Shown: in pieces, positions 1-5,240 of the stretch | How the letters are laid out: every line of letters begins with the position of its first letter | How positions within the stretch are numbered: the stretch's first letter is position 1 | Assembly: GCA_021826765.1 (NCBI GenBank) | Contig: JAKAYK010000074.1 | Coordinates: 1 to 5,240, forward strand | Origin: Thermoplasmata archaeon | GTDB lineage: Archaea; Thermoplasmatota; Thermoplasmata; Thermoplasmatales; Thermoplasmataceae | DNA length: 5,240 nucleotides | Direction of reading: 5' to 3' | Translations under genes and position numbers: made by a program | Notes under the pieces: model-generated | Told to the model about the DNA's origin: nothing | The model's input: the letters and a program-made list of their open reading frames with translations, nothing else | Database searches by the model: none

Positions 1-2
1 AT

Positions 3-110
3 GCTGGATTGATCGCTGTAGGGAGGGGCACTCCCGAATTCACGCCCGTGGAGATTGGAGCTCTGCCAATGGCAACTTCGGTCTTTGAAACGGGAAGCCC
101 CCTGCGTTAG
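3..110 (+). CDS. tnpB: TnpB (IS605 OrfB) RNA-guided nuclease, C-terminal fragment
   Basis: Only the last 35 codons are present, open at the window start and ending in TAG at 108-110. The residues include AGLIAVGRGTPEFTPVE followed by a short hydrophilic tail. This resembles the end of archaeal TnpB proteins, where a G-x-GTP-x(2)-TPVE-like stretch follows the last RuvC catalytic Asp and the zinc-finger region. Those catalytic residues lie upstream, so I cannot say whether the gene is intact. TnpB is the RNA-guided DNA endonuclease of IS200/IS605 elements and helps retain the element at its donor site. The stop codon lies in the loop side of the right-end hairpin, so the coding sequence and the guide-RNA scaffold overlap. 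The identification rests on this short C-terminal pattern and the hairpin context together. Confidence 0.72.
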   Translation, partial: AGLIAVGRGTPEFTPVEIGALPMATSVFETGSPLR

Positions 111-117
111 CTGGGGG
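98..117 (+). repeat. IS605 right-end subterminal hairpin
   Basis: CCCCC at 98-102 pairs with GGGGG at 113-117. After a T·T mismatch (103/112) two more pairs form (G104-C111, C105-G110), leaving a four-base loop GTTA at 106-109. In IS200/IS605 elements an imperfect hairpin here is recognised by the Y1 transposase TnpA, and as RNA it forms the 3' stem of the TnpB guide RNA. The pairing is seen directly; the role is taken from the family. Confidence 0.75.
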
Positions 118-137
118 AGGATGTCACAAGAGGCATA

Positions 138-148
138 TGAATTTATGT
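138..148 (+). promoter_or_regulatory. Candidate TATA box for the DNA glycosylase gene
   Basis: The AT-rich stretch TGAATTTATGT is centred about 26 bases before the ATG at 170, the spacing expected if transcription starts at or within a few bases of the start codon (leaderless mRNA). There is no well-spaced Shine-Dalgarno: GGTAAGG abuts the ATG too closely. The box lies only 11-21 bp outside the inferred IS end, so any upstream BRE would be at the junction. It is a moderate match and has not been tested. Confidence 0.35.
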
Positions 149-169
149 CTTTAGAACATCTGGGTAAGG

Positions 170-817
170 ATGGATATCAGTTCGCTGTATGAACAGCTGT
201 TTCAGAAGTATGGAGATCTGAAATGGTGGCCCGCAGACACATCTGAAGAGGTTATCATTGGGGCTGTGCTGACACAGAACACCTCCTGGAAAAACGTTGA
301 AATTTCCATATCAAAATTGAAGGAAAACGGCAGTTGTTCTCTTTATGCAATTTCAAAAATGGAAGAGGAGAAATTGAAAGAGCAGATCAGGTCTTCTGGG
401 TTCTTCAACAGGAAAGCACAGGTTTTAAAAAAATTATCAGATTCTGTCATACAGAATGGGGGCCTGGAACCTCTGAATTCATGGAAAGATGAGGAACTGG
501 ATCATTTCTTCTCACATATGTTTGGTATAGGAAAGGAAACACTTGATTCAATACTTCTCTATGCATTCCACAGGAGACGTTTTGTTGTGGACAAATACAC
601 AAACAATTTTTTCTCAAGGATTGGCATGCTGAAGAAAAATGAAAATGCAGAATTCATGAGGGAAAAGATTGAGGATTCATTCTCTGTGTATCAGTTGAAA
701 AACTTTCATGCAATGATCGTGAACATAGGGAAGGATCACTGCAAGGCCAAGCCGCAATGTGCGGGATGTTTCATGAATATTTCGTGTGATCATGCGAAGG
801 AAACAATGTTTCCGTAG
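170..817 (+). CDS. MagIII-like / endonuclease III-related DNA glycosylase (HhH-GPD, 4Fe-4S)
   Basis: This 215-aa protein is related to endonuclease III, closest to the group that includes Helicobacter pylori MagIII (3-methyladenine DNA glycosylase). Diagnostic stretches are TQNTSWKNVE (35-44), the helix-hairpin-helix GIGKETLDSIL (119-129) and VVDKY (139-143), whose Asp141 is the conserved catalytic aspartate. In endonuclease III the HhH carries a Lys (G-R-K-T) for the lyase step. Here that position is Glu123, so a monofunctional glycosylase acting by base excision is expected. Four cysteines (191, 197, 200, 206; Cx5Cx2Cx5C) probably bind a 4Fe-4S cluster. MagIII lacks the cluster and, from memory, carries a functional lysine where this protein seems to have Met182. 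The ATG at 170 gives the normal N-terminus; the earlier in-frame ATG at 137 is followed by a stop at 152. The 3' end overlaps the convergent aIF2γ gene by 28 bp. The substrate (alkylated purine or other lesion) is not determined. By eye the gene is AT-richer than its neighbours. Confidence 0.85.
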   Translation: MDISSLYEQLFQKYGDLKWWPADTSEEVIIGAVLTQNTSWKNVEISISKLKENGSCSLYAISKMEEEKLKEQIRSSGFFNRKAQVLKKLSDSVIQNGGLEPLNSWKDEELDHFFSHMFGIGKETLDSILLYAFHRRRFVVDKYTNNFFSRIGMLKKNENAEFMREKIEDSFSVYQLKNFHAMIVNIGKDHCKAKPQCAGCFMNISCDHAKETMFP

Positions 818-2016
818 CCAATAAGCCTCCACCTGTTTGCTATTCTTCTTGCGACGGCAACCCTTTCATCGGGCTTGACCGCTACAGGTATCCTGAGGCT
901 GATCTCAATATTGCTTTCCCTGGAATTTGTCACAACTCCCAGAGTGTTTGATGTGCCAAAAGTGAGCATAAGTGATTCCCTTGTTTTAATGGGCTCCACA
1001 TTCATGTCATTATCAAAACCAACCACCCTCTTCAGCAGATTTGTATTTATTTCCACCGAGGATGTGACTGGTGGTGCTTTCCCTGCAACGCTCAATATTC
1101 TTCCTGCAAGGCCATCGTTCTTGGTGATTGATGGATCAAGTTTTGTTCCCACGGCTGAAAGTCCTCCGGGTATTATGGATTCATATGAATTTGAACCTGC
1201 CATCAGCGTAGTGCATTCCGTCAGGACATTTTCCCAGATCTCCTTGTTCCCCTTTATCTGCTTAATGCCTGGAGCGATCTCAACTTCCTGCCCGACCTTG
1301 ATGATGCCTGCAGTGAGTGATCCACCAAGCACCCCTCCCTTTAACCCTTTTGGATTGATGCCGGGCCTGTTCACATCAAAAGATCTGGCAACGTACATAA
1401 CAGGATCTATTGTGAGGTTTCTCTCCGGTGTGGGTATGAATGTCTCTATGGCTTCAAATATCTTGTGGATGTTCCTGTTGTGGTATGCACTGACAGGAAT
1501 TATGGGTGAATTCTCAGCAGCGCTTCCTTTAACAAAATTCTTAATTTCACTGTAACTTTCAATGGCTCTTTCCTTTGTAACGAGATCGATCTTGTTCTGG
1601 ATTATAATAATGTTCTTTATTCCCATAATCTCTATGGCAGTGAGGTGTTCCCGTGTCTGTGGCTGTGGGCACTTCTCATTTGCAGCTATGACAAGGAGGG
1701 CCCCATCCATTATGGATGAACCTGAAAGCATTGTTGCCATCAGTGTTTCATGCCCGGGTGCATCTACAAAGGAGATGACCCTGCTCAACCTGCAGTCGTC
1801 ATTCAGTTTTGTTCCAGAATAAACCTTCTCTCCAGTTTCGCATATGTATACTGGAGTGTCAGCATATCCAAGTTTTATGGATATTCCTCTCTTTACTTCT
1901 TCAGAATGTATGTCCGTTTTTCTACCGGTAAGTGCCTTTGTGAGAGTGCTCTTACCATGATCAACGTGACCCACCATGCCTATATTTACTGTAGGTTGGG
2001 GAAGGCTGGAACTCAT
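790..2016 (-). CDS. eif2g: Translation initiation factor aIF2 subunit gamma (GTPase)
   Basis: At 408 aa this is normal length for archaeal IF2γ, the GTPase core of the αβγ heterotrimer that delivers Met-tRNAi to the small ribosomal subunit. G motifs are all present: G1 GHVDHGKST (16-24), switch 1 with TDIHSEE (34-40) and RGISIKLG (43-50), G3 DAPGHE (85-90), G4 NKID (141-144) and G5 SA (176-177). Domain II begins near 205 and contains KGGVLGGSL (226-234); domain III runs from about 320 to the end and closes with the family's typical WRLIGYG (396-402). The zinc-knuckle insert between switch 1 and G3 keeps only two cysteines (59 and 75) instead of two CxxC pairs. The ATG overlaps the eS6 stop codon as TAATG, with GAGG on the minus strand (2030-2027) as a plausible ribosome binding site, so the two genes are translationally coupled. 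Its 3' end overlaps the convergent glycosylase gene. Confidence 0.97.
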   Translation of the reverse strand: MSSSLPQPTVNIGMVGHVDHGKSTLTKALTGRKTDIHSEEVKRGISIKLGYADTPVYICETGEKVYSGTKLNDDCRLSRVISFVDAPGHETLMATMLSGSSIMDGALLVIAANEKCPQPQTREHLTAIEIMGIKNIIIIQNKIDLVTKERAIESYSEIKNFVKGSAAENSPIIPVSAYHNRNIHKIFEAIETFIPTPERNLTIDPVMYVARSFDVNRPGINPKGLKGGVLGGSLTAGIIKVGQEVEIAPGIKQIKGNKEIWENVLTECTTLMAGSNSYESIIPGGLSAVGTKLDPSITKNDGLAGRILSVAGKAPPVTSSVEINTNLLKRVVGFDNDMNVEPIKTRESLMLTFGTSNTLGVVTNSRESNIEISLRIPVAVKPDERVAVARRIANRWRLIGYGNIVSFA

Positions 2017-2402
2017 TACTTTGGTTCCTCGCTCTTTTCCAGTGGGTCAGGGCCATACTGGTTTATAACAAAGTTGAGCTGTGCTATATCGGGGCCTATT
2101 ACTGCTCCCCTGAAAGTAACTCTCTTCCTTATTCCATCCTTATGCCTCTCTCCTTCCCTGTACCTTACCAGTATCCTCTTCTTCCCTGATATGAAGAGAT
2201 CTGGTTTCATTGCGAAGCCGTCTATGGATGTTCCACCAGTTATCTGGAGCTTGTATCCTGGCATTTCAAAGAATATACCGTCAACTTCTTCACCTATCCT
2301 TCTTCCGCTCAGAAGGCTCAGGTTTTCAGGTTTTATTTCCCTTTTATACGTTTTTCCGCTTTTCCTGTCGGCAATAATTGCCACCGAATTTCCCGTTGCC
2401 AT
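2016..2402 (-). CDS. rps6e: Small-subunit ribosomal protein eS6 (S6e)
   Basis: This 128-aa protein has the length of archaeal eS6, which lacks the long C-terminal phosphorylated tail of the eukaryotic protein. The family signature sits at residues 44-65: FFEMPGYKLQITGG then D61-G62-F63 and Met65. The usual Pro before the Met is Ala64 here. It is a structural protein of the 30S subunit. The start at ATG 2402-2400 is preceded by GGGAGG (minus strand, 2416-2411) at good spacing, unlike the other genes in the window. It is first in a two-gene operon with aIF2γ; eS6 next to aIF2γ is a recurrent pairing in archaea. Transcription most likely begins from the TATA box at 2449-2460. Confidence 0.95.
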   Translation of the reverse strand: MATGNSVAIIADRKSGKTYKREIKPENLSLLSGRRIGEEVDGIFFEMPGYKLQITGGTSIDGFAMKPDLFISGKKRILVRYREGERHKDGIRKRVTFRGAVIGPDIAQLNFVINQYGPDPLEKSEEPK

Positions 2403-2410
2403 TAATGAAT

Positions 2411-2416
2411 CCTCCC
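2411..2416 (-). promoter_or_regulatory. Shine-Dalgarno site of eS6
   Basis: GGGAGG on the minus strand lies eight bases before the ATG of the eS6 gene. It is the only strong, well-spaced Shine-Dalgarno seen before a first cistron in this window, consistent with a short leader (about 25 nt) on the operon mRNA rather than a leaderless start. Confidence 0.7.
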
Positions 2417-2445
2417 TTTTACGAGATTTTACCCAATACTTAAAA

Positions 2446-2460
2446 GGCTTATAAATTTAT
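2446..2460 (-). promoter_or_regulatory. TATA promoter of the eS6-aIF2γ operon, palindromic core
   Basis: Read on the minus strand, ATAAATTTATAAGCC lies upstream of eS6 and would place the transcription start near 2424-2427, giving a leader of about 25 nt that contains the Shine-Dalgarno site. The core ATAAATTTAT (2451-2460) is a perfect palindrome, and on the plus strand it is preceded by AAAAGGCTT. TBP could therefore bind it in either direction, and weak divergent transcription into the intergenic region is possible. Confidence 0.6.
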
Positions 2461-2666
2461 CAATTCACGTCAAGATTTTTCAATCTGAAGAATCTCACAT
2501 GGATCAGCACTCATGAATTTTCTTTCATGTGGAAGAACAGGAGGAAATACGGAAGAAAATGAATTGGCAGGATCATGCAAGAATGGCTTCATGAGCACAT
2601 TCTGCAATACTTAAACCTGCCTAATTGTACCAATAACATTATTGAATTGTAAACACTACATGATCA

Positions 2667-3887
2667 ATGAGGTTTGAGATACTCATATTCATACTGGTAA
2701 GTACAGTAACTTCCGTGGTGTCTTTTATCTATTATATTCTGAATTATTATGGTGCAAAATCACTGAAAATTAAGGATAAGGATCACTACGACAGGATGAA
2801 TTACAGCATGAATGACGTCACTGCCATTGTACCTGTCCACTCCGAATCCGCAAATCTCTTTTCAAATTCAGTGGAATCACTGAGATGGCAGGTAGCCAGG
2901 GTCATTGTTGTTGGAGATGGTGTTTCTGAACCATACAGGGAGATATGCGCACAGAAGGGCATTGAATTCATTTCCCTGAGTGAGAGATCAGGAAAAAGGG
3001 CAGCCATGGCCGAGGGTATGAAGCATGTGAATACTGCTGTTACACTGTTCATGGACTCGGATGCAGTTATATCATCGGATGCGGTCATGAGGGTTCTCAG
3101 GACATTCAGAAGCAATGTTGGGGGTGTCGGCGGGAACATACACATGAACACATCTGATGAGAGCCCATACTCCTATGCAGGCGAATTCTTTGAAAGATCA
3201 AAGGAAACAGTGCAGAAAACAATGATGGCGTTCGGAAGCGTGATGCTTATTGATGCTGCATGTGCCGCTTACCGTACAGATATAATCAGGGATTATGTCC
3301 TGTCCGATGAATTTCGGAATTACAGGGTCCATGGTGAAATTCCATACCATGGCGGAGGAGATGATGCAGAACTCACATCATACGTAATCAGGAACGGATA
3401 CATCGCTGCAAAGGCATTTGACGCCAACGTGATGGTGGAATCCAGGAAGAGTCTCCGTTCCATGTCAAAGCAGTACATCAGATGGTCCCGGACATCGTGG
3501 AGAACATTCTTCGGAAATTTAAGAAATGGCACCTTCAGGAAGGCAAACAAGTTCTATAAGTTAGAGCAGATCCTCACATATTCGCTTCCAGTTCTTTTCC
3601 TGTCCGTGATCATTTTCAAGTCTGCTTTCCTTCTGCTGATGATTTCCAGATTTGGTTTCCATCCTTTAATTATTGCAAGGCTGTTCATCTATATGCCAGA
3701 CAGCCGACTGTTCCACCTGAGCACCTTCACCTCCCTGCTTTCATCACTCTCTTCGATTTTCTTCCTTTCAACCATATTCAGCAGGGAAACCAAGAAGAAA
3801 CTGAAACTTTTCATATATGGAGTATCCGGAACATTTCTCCTATTCCTTACAACCATACTTGGACTGTTCACATTCAACAGGAACTGA
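2667..3887 (+). CDS. Membrane-bound family 2 glycosyltransferase (hyaluronan/chitin synthase-like)
   Basis: This is a 406-aa processive-type GT2 enzyme. It has one N-terminal membrane segment (about 5-25), a cytosolic catalytic domain (about 48-300) and roughly three C-terminal membrane segments (about 303-326, 350-371, 380-403). Visible motifs are VTAIVPVHSE (51-60), Asp84 in VVGDG, SGKRAAMAEG (108-117), the metal-binding DSD (130-132), a GDDAE stretch (231-235) matching the catalytic-base region, and QYIRW (269-273), the Q-x-x-R-W motif of processive synthases. The family moves a sugar from a nucleotide sugar onto a growing chain, often pushing it through the membrane. The product here is unknown; a surface polysaccharide or glycocalyx is plausible in a wall-less archaeon. 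An ATG at 2660 is out of frame and stops at once, so 2667 is the start. No Shine-Dalgarno is seen. The gene ends 34 bp before Kae1-Bud32 on the same strand. Confidence 0.88.
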   Translation: MRFEILIFILVSTVTSVVSFIYYILNYYGAKSLKIKDKDHYDRMNYSMNDVTAIVPVHSESANLFSNSVESLRWQVARVIVVGDGVSEPYREICAQKGIEFISLSERSGKRAAMAEGMKHVNTAVTLFMDSDAVISSDAVMRVLRTFRSNVGGVGGNIHMNTSDESPYSYAGEFFERSKETVQKTMMAFGSVMLIDAACAAYRTDIIRDYVLSDEFRNYRVHGEIPYHGGGDDAELTSYVIRNGYIAAKAFDANVMVESRKSLRSMSKQYIRWSRTSWRTFFGNLRNGTFRKANKFYKLEQILTYSLPVLFLSVIIFKSAFLLLMISRFGFHPLIIARLFIYMPDSRLFHLSTFTSLLSSLSSIFFLSTIFSRETKKKLKLFIYGVSGTFLLFLTTILGLFTFNRN

Positions 3888-3888
3888 G

Positions 3889-3898
3889 AAAATAATAT
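3889..3898 (+). promoter_or_regulatory. Candidate TATA box for Kae1-Bud32
   Basis: AAAATAATAT in the 34-bp gap after the glycosyltransferase stop is centred about 28 bases before GTG 3922, the right distance for a leaderless transcript. No Shine-Dalgarno precedes the start. The box suggests the gene need not depend on glycosyltransferase transcription, although readthrough is also possible. Confidence 0.4.
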
Positions 3899-3921
3899 GT
3901 TGTAATTCTGCATACACATAT

Positions 3922-5240
3922 GTGATAGTCCTGGGCATTGAAGGAACAGCTCATACAGTGGGTGCATCCCTGCTCGACAGGGACAGGATTTATTCCAGTG
4001 TATCCAGGACATTCAAGCCTGAGAAAGGGGGCATTAACCCAAGGGATGCTGCCGAATTCCATTTCAACAATATATCTTCTGTAATAGGAGAAGCAATTGA
4101 GAGATCGGGCATCAATGAGAAACAGATAGGACTTGTGGCATTCTCCAGGGGCCCCGGATTGCCACCTTCCCTGAAGATCACTGCAACCGCCGCAAGGGCA
4201 ATGGCCATAAGATTGAATGTTCCAATAGTGGGAGTGAACCACCCTCTTGGGCATGTGGAGATTGGAAGGAGGGAGACAGGTGCTGTTGATCCTGTCATGC
4301 TCTATGTGTCAGGTGGAAATACCCAGATCATTGCGCACAAGAACGGTTATTACAGGGTTTTCGGGGAAACCCTTGACATTGGCATCGGCAACATGCTTGA
4401 CAAGGTTGCAAGATACATGGGCTTCCCGTTTCCAGGTGGCCCAAAAATAGAGGAACTGGCACTGTCCGGAAAAAAACTGCTCAGGATGCCATATTCCGTA
4501 ATGGGAATGGATACGGCATTTTCCGGAATGTACACCAATGCGGTCAACCATCTTCGGGCTGGAGAGACCATGGAGGATGTTTCCTACAGTGTCCAGGAGC
4601 ATGCCTTTTCCATGCTTGTTGAAACACTGGAAAGGGCCATATTCACCACGGGAAAGAAATCAATACTTCTCGCAGGTGGAGTCGCAAGGAACAGGAACCT
4701 CAGGAACAAGATAGAAGTCATGGCAGGGGATGCAGGCATACCTGTATTCGAAACGCCTGATGAATACTGCATGGATAATGGTGCAATGATAGGGCAGGCT
4801 GGCCTTCTCACCATGGAGCATGTGGGCCCCCAGAAAATGGAGGACACAAGGATAGATCAGTTTTACAGGATAGACCAGGCAGTGGCACCATGGGTTATAG
4901 AAGATGAGACAGTATATGAGGACAGAGGGGCAGAATCTTCAGTGCAGAATACAGTTTTCCATGAGTTCAGGGCAGTCAGGAAGGAAAGGATTGCAAAGAG
5001 TTACCGGAATCCGGAGCTTGATGCCATGATAAGGGGCAGCAGAATGAAGAGGGAAATCTCCATGCTTGTTGCTATGCAGAGGGAAGGAATCCCTGTACCA
5101 TCTGTTTTTTCAGTTGATACTGAAAAACTGGAATTCACCATGGAAAAGATTGAGGGAAAATCCCTGAACATCTCGCCAATCCGAAGAAAAGAGACTGCAC
5201 ATGATCTCGGCATAATAATCGGAAAAATGCACTCTGTATC
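3922..5240 (+). CDS. Kae1-Bud32 fusion (KEOPS tRNA t6A synthase and kinase), 3' end cut off
   Basis: The open frame runs from GTG 3922 to the window edge (439 full codons). The Kae1 part (about 1-325) is the TsaD/Kae1 threonylcarbamoyl transferase that makes t6A37 in ANN-decoding tRNAs. It shows LGIEGTAHT (4-12), the metal ligands His107 and His111 in HPLGHVE, SGGNTQ (130-135), GETLDIGIGN (148-157), GGVARN (252-257) and the third ligand Asp285. After a short linker comes Bud32, the small atypical kinase/ATPase that drives the complex: GAES (336-339), Lys354 in RKER as the likely ATP-binding lysine, YRNPELD (361-367) and Glu378. Its HGD catalytic loop would follow beyond the window. This fusion is known from other euryarchaea. 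The GTG is chosen because family proteins begin M-I-V-L-G-I-E-G; the overlapping ATG (3920) hits TGA immediately and no other in-frame ATG or TTG lies nearby. Confidence 0.95.
   Translation, partial: MIVLGIEGTAHTVGASLLDRDRIYSSVSRTFKPEKGGINPRDAAEFHFNNISSVIGEAIERSGINEKQIGLVAFSRGPGLPPSLKITATAARAMAIRLNVPIVGVNHPLGHVEIGRRETGAVDPVMLYVSGGNTQIIAHKNGYYRVFGETLDIGIGNMLDKVARYMGFPFPGGPKIEELALSGKKLLRMPYSVMGMDTAFSGMYTNAVNHLRAGETMEDVSYSVQEHAFSMLVETLERAIFTTGKKSILLAGGVARNRNLRNKIEVMAGDAGIPVFETPDEYCMDNGAMIGQAGLLTMEHVGPQKMEDTRIDQFYRIDQAVAPWVIEDETVYEDRGAESSVQNTVFHEFRAVRKERIAKSYRNPELDAMIRGSRMKREISMLVAMQREGIPVPSVFSVDTEKLEFTMEKIEGKSLNISPIRRKETAHDLGIIIGKMHSV

Larger units (their letters stand above)
1..127 (+). mobile_element. 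Right end of an IS200/IS605-family insertion sequence (partial)
   Basis: This is the 3' terminal part of an IS605/IS1341-type element; the rest lies upstream of the window. It holds the end of a TnpB reading frame, which terminates inside a GC-rich hairpin, followed by a short tail ending TCAC at 124-127. That arrangement (orfB stop codon inside or next to an imperfect subterminal hairpin, no terminal inverted repeats, no target duplication) is typical of the family. The exact outer border at 127 is inferred from the usual four-base cleavage-site logic of these elements and could be wrong by several bases. Whether the element still has a TnpA transposase or an intact TnpB cannot be seen here. 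Confidence 0.75.
1..147 (+). ncRNA. Putative TnpB guide RNA (omega/reRNA), 3' part
   Basis: In characterised IS200/IS605 systems the guide RNA starts within the 3' part of tnpB, runs through the right-end hairpin, and takes its guide from the flanking DNA just outside the element. Here the scaffold would include the 98-117 hairpin and the tail to about 127. The guide would begin near 128 with AAGAGGCATATGAATTTATG. The 5' boundary is unknown and lies at or before the window start, and the 3' boundary assumes a guide of about 20 nt. The scaffold hairpin is visible in the sequence, but the transcript itself is inferred. Confidence 0.4.
2403..2666. other. Intergenic region between divergent eS6 and glycosyltransferase genes
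   Basis: This 264-bp stretch holds the eS6 promoter and leader at its left end and the unidentified glycosyltransferase promoter at its right end. An 11-bp direct repeat CAATACTTAAA occurs at 2434-2444 and again at 2605-2615. The second copy is about 50 bp before the glycosyltransferase start and includes a TATA-like CTTAAA. The hexamer CACATG (2496-2501) has an inverted copy CATGTG (2526-2531). Only tiny open frames occur, the largest of 33 codons (2513-2614) without a ribosome binding site. I recognise no tRNA, C/D-box RNA or riboswitch. Confidence 0.6.

Noticed and set aside
427..433. T7 tract on the minus strand as the aIF2γ terminator
   Set aside because: It lies inside the glycosylase coding sequence more than 350 bases past the aIF2γ stop, where AAA codons explain it.
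875..1555. Long plus-strand open frame opposite aIF2γ (also frames at 1562-1822 and 1750-2454)
   Set aside because: They lie antisense to the unambiguous aIF2γ and eS6 genes, have no recognisable domains, and show the composition expected of a mirrored coding strand.
2496..2531. CACATG ... CATGTG inverted repeat as a terminator or operator
   Set aside because: The arms are only six bases with a 24-base loop and no following T tract, too weak to support a function.
2513..2614. 33-codon plus-strand open frame in the intergenic region
   Set aside because: It has no ribosome binding site and no recognisable sequence, and its length is unremarkable by chance. Its start would lie about 33 nt after the possible plus-strand start near 2480, so it is not fully excluded.
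2801..4298. Several minus-strand open frames opposite the glycosyltransferase and Kae1 (about 2801-3151, 3320-3550, 3689-4012, 3874-4254, 3990-4298)
   Set aside because: All are shadows of strongly supported plus-strand proteins and overlap one another in different frames.
4247..5213. Open frames on both strands inside Kae1-Bud32 (4247-4450 plus; 4309-4602, 4350-4571, 4584-4847, 5001-5213 minus)
   Set aside because: The Kae1-Bud32 reading frame carries every family motif across this stretch; the others have none.
1..5240. CRISPR array, tRNA or rRNA genes
   Set aside because: No regularly spaced repeats, cloverleaf pattern or rRNA-like sequence was seen on either strand.

Overview
The window looks like chromosomal DNA of a Thermoplasmatales-type euryarchaeon. 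The evidence is a ribosomal protein eS6–aIF2γ pair, a fused Kae1-Bud32 gene, Arg codons that are mostly AGG/AGA with frequent ATA for Ile, and TATA-like boxes placed so that several mRNAs would be leaderless or nearly so. The genus cannot be fixed from the sequence alone.

Layout. Bases 1-127 are the right end of an IS200/IS605-family element: the last 35 codons of a TnpB (OrfB) gene, followed by the element's right-end GC hairpin. About 42 bp further on (170-817, + strand) is a MagIII-like member of the endonuclease III superfamily, with an iron-sulfur cluster motif but without the catalytic lysine of endonuclease III. It converges on, and overlaps by 28 bp, a minus-strand translation operon. 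That operon is eS6 (2402-2016) followed by aIF2γ (2016-790), joined by a one-base TAATG stop/start overlap and driven from a clear TATA box near 2449-2460. A 264-bp intergenic stretch (2403-2666) separates it from two plus-strand genes: a membrane-anchored processive GT2 glycosyltransferase (2667-3887) and a Kae1-Bud32 fusion (from GTG 3922) that runs off the window end.

How the genes relate. eS6 and aIF2γ both act in translation initiation on the small subunit. Kae1-Bud32 supplies the catalytic and kinase/ATPase subunits of KEOPS, which makes t6A37 in ANN-decoding tRNAs. The glycosyltransferase probably extends or exports a surface glycan, and nothing in the sequence ties it to KEOPS. The glycosylase is a DNA-repair gene sitting beside the mobile element.

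Overall this is mostly ordinary housekeeping DNA. I found no convincing new multi-gene system. The points most worth a second look are the IS605 right end, whose TnpB guide RNA would extend toward the glycosylase promoter, the unusual active site of that glycosylase, the half-lost zinc knuckle of aIF2γ, the palindromic TATA element, and the start architecture of Kae1-Bud32.
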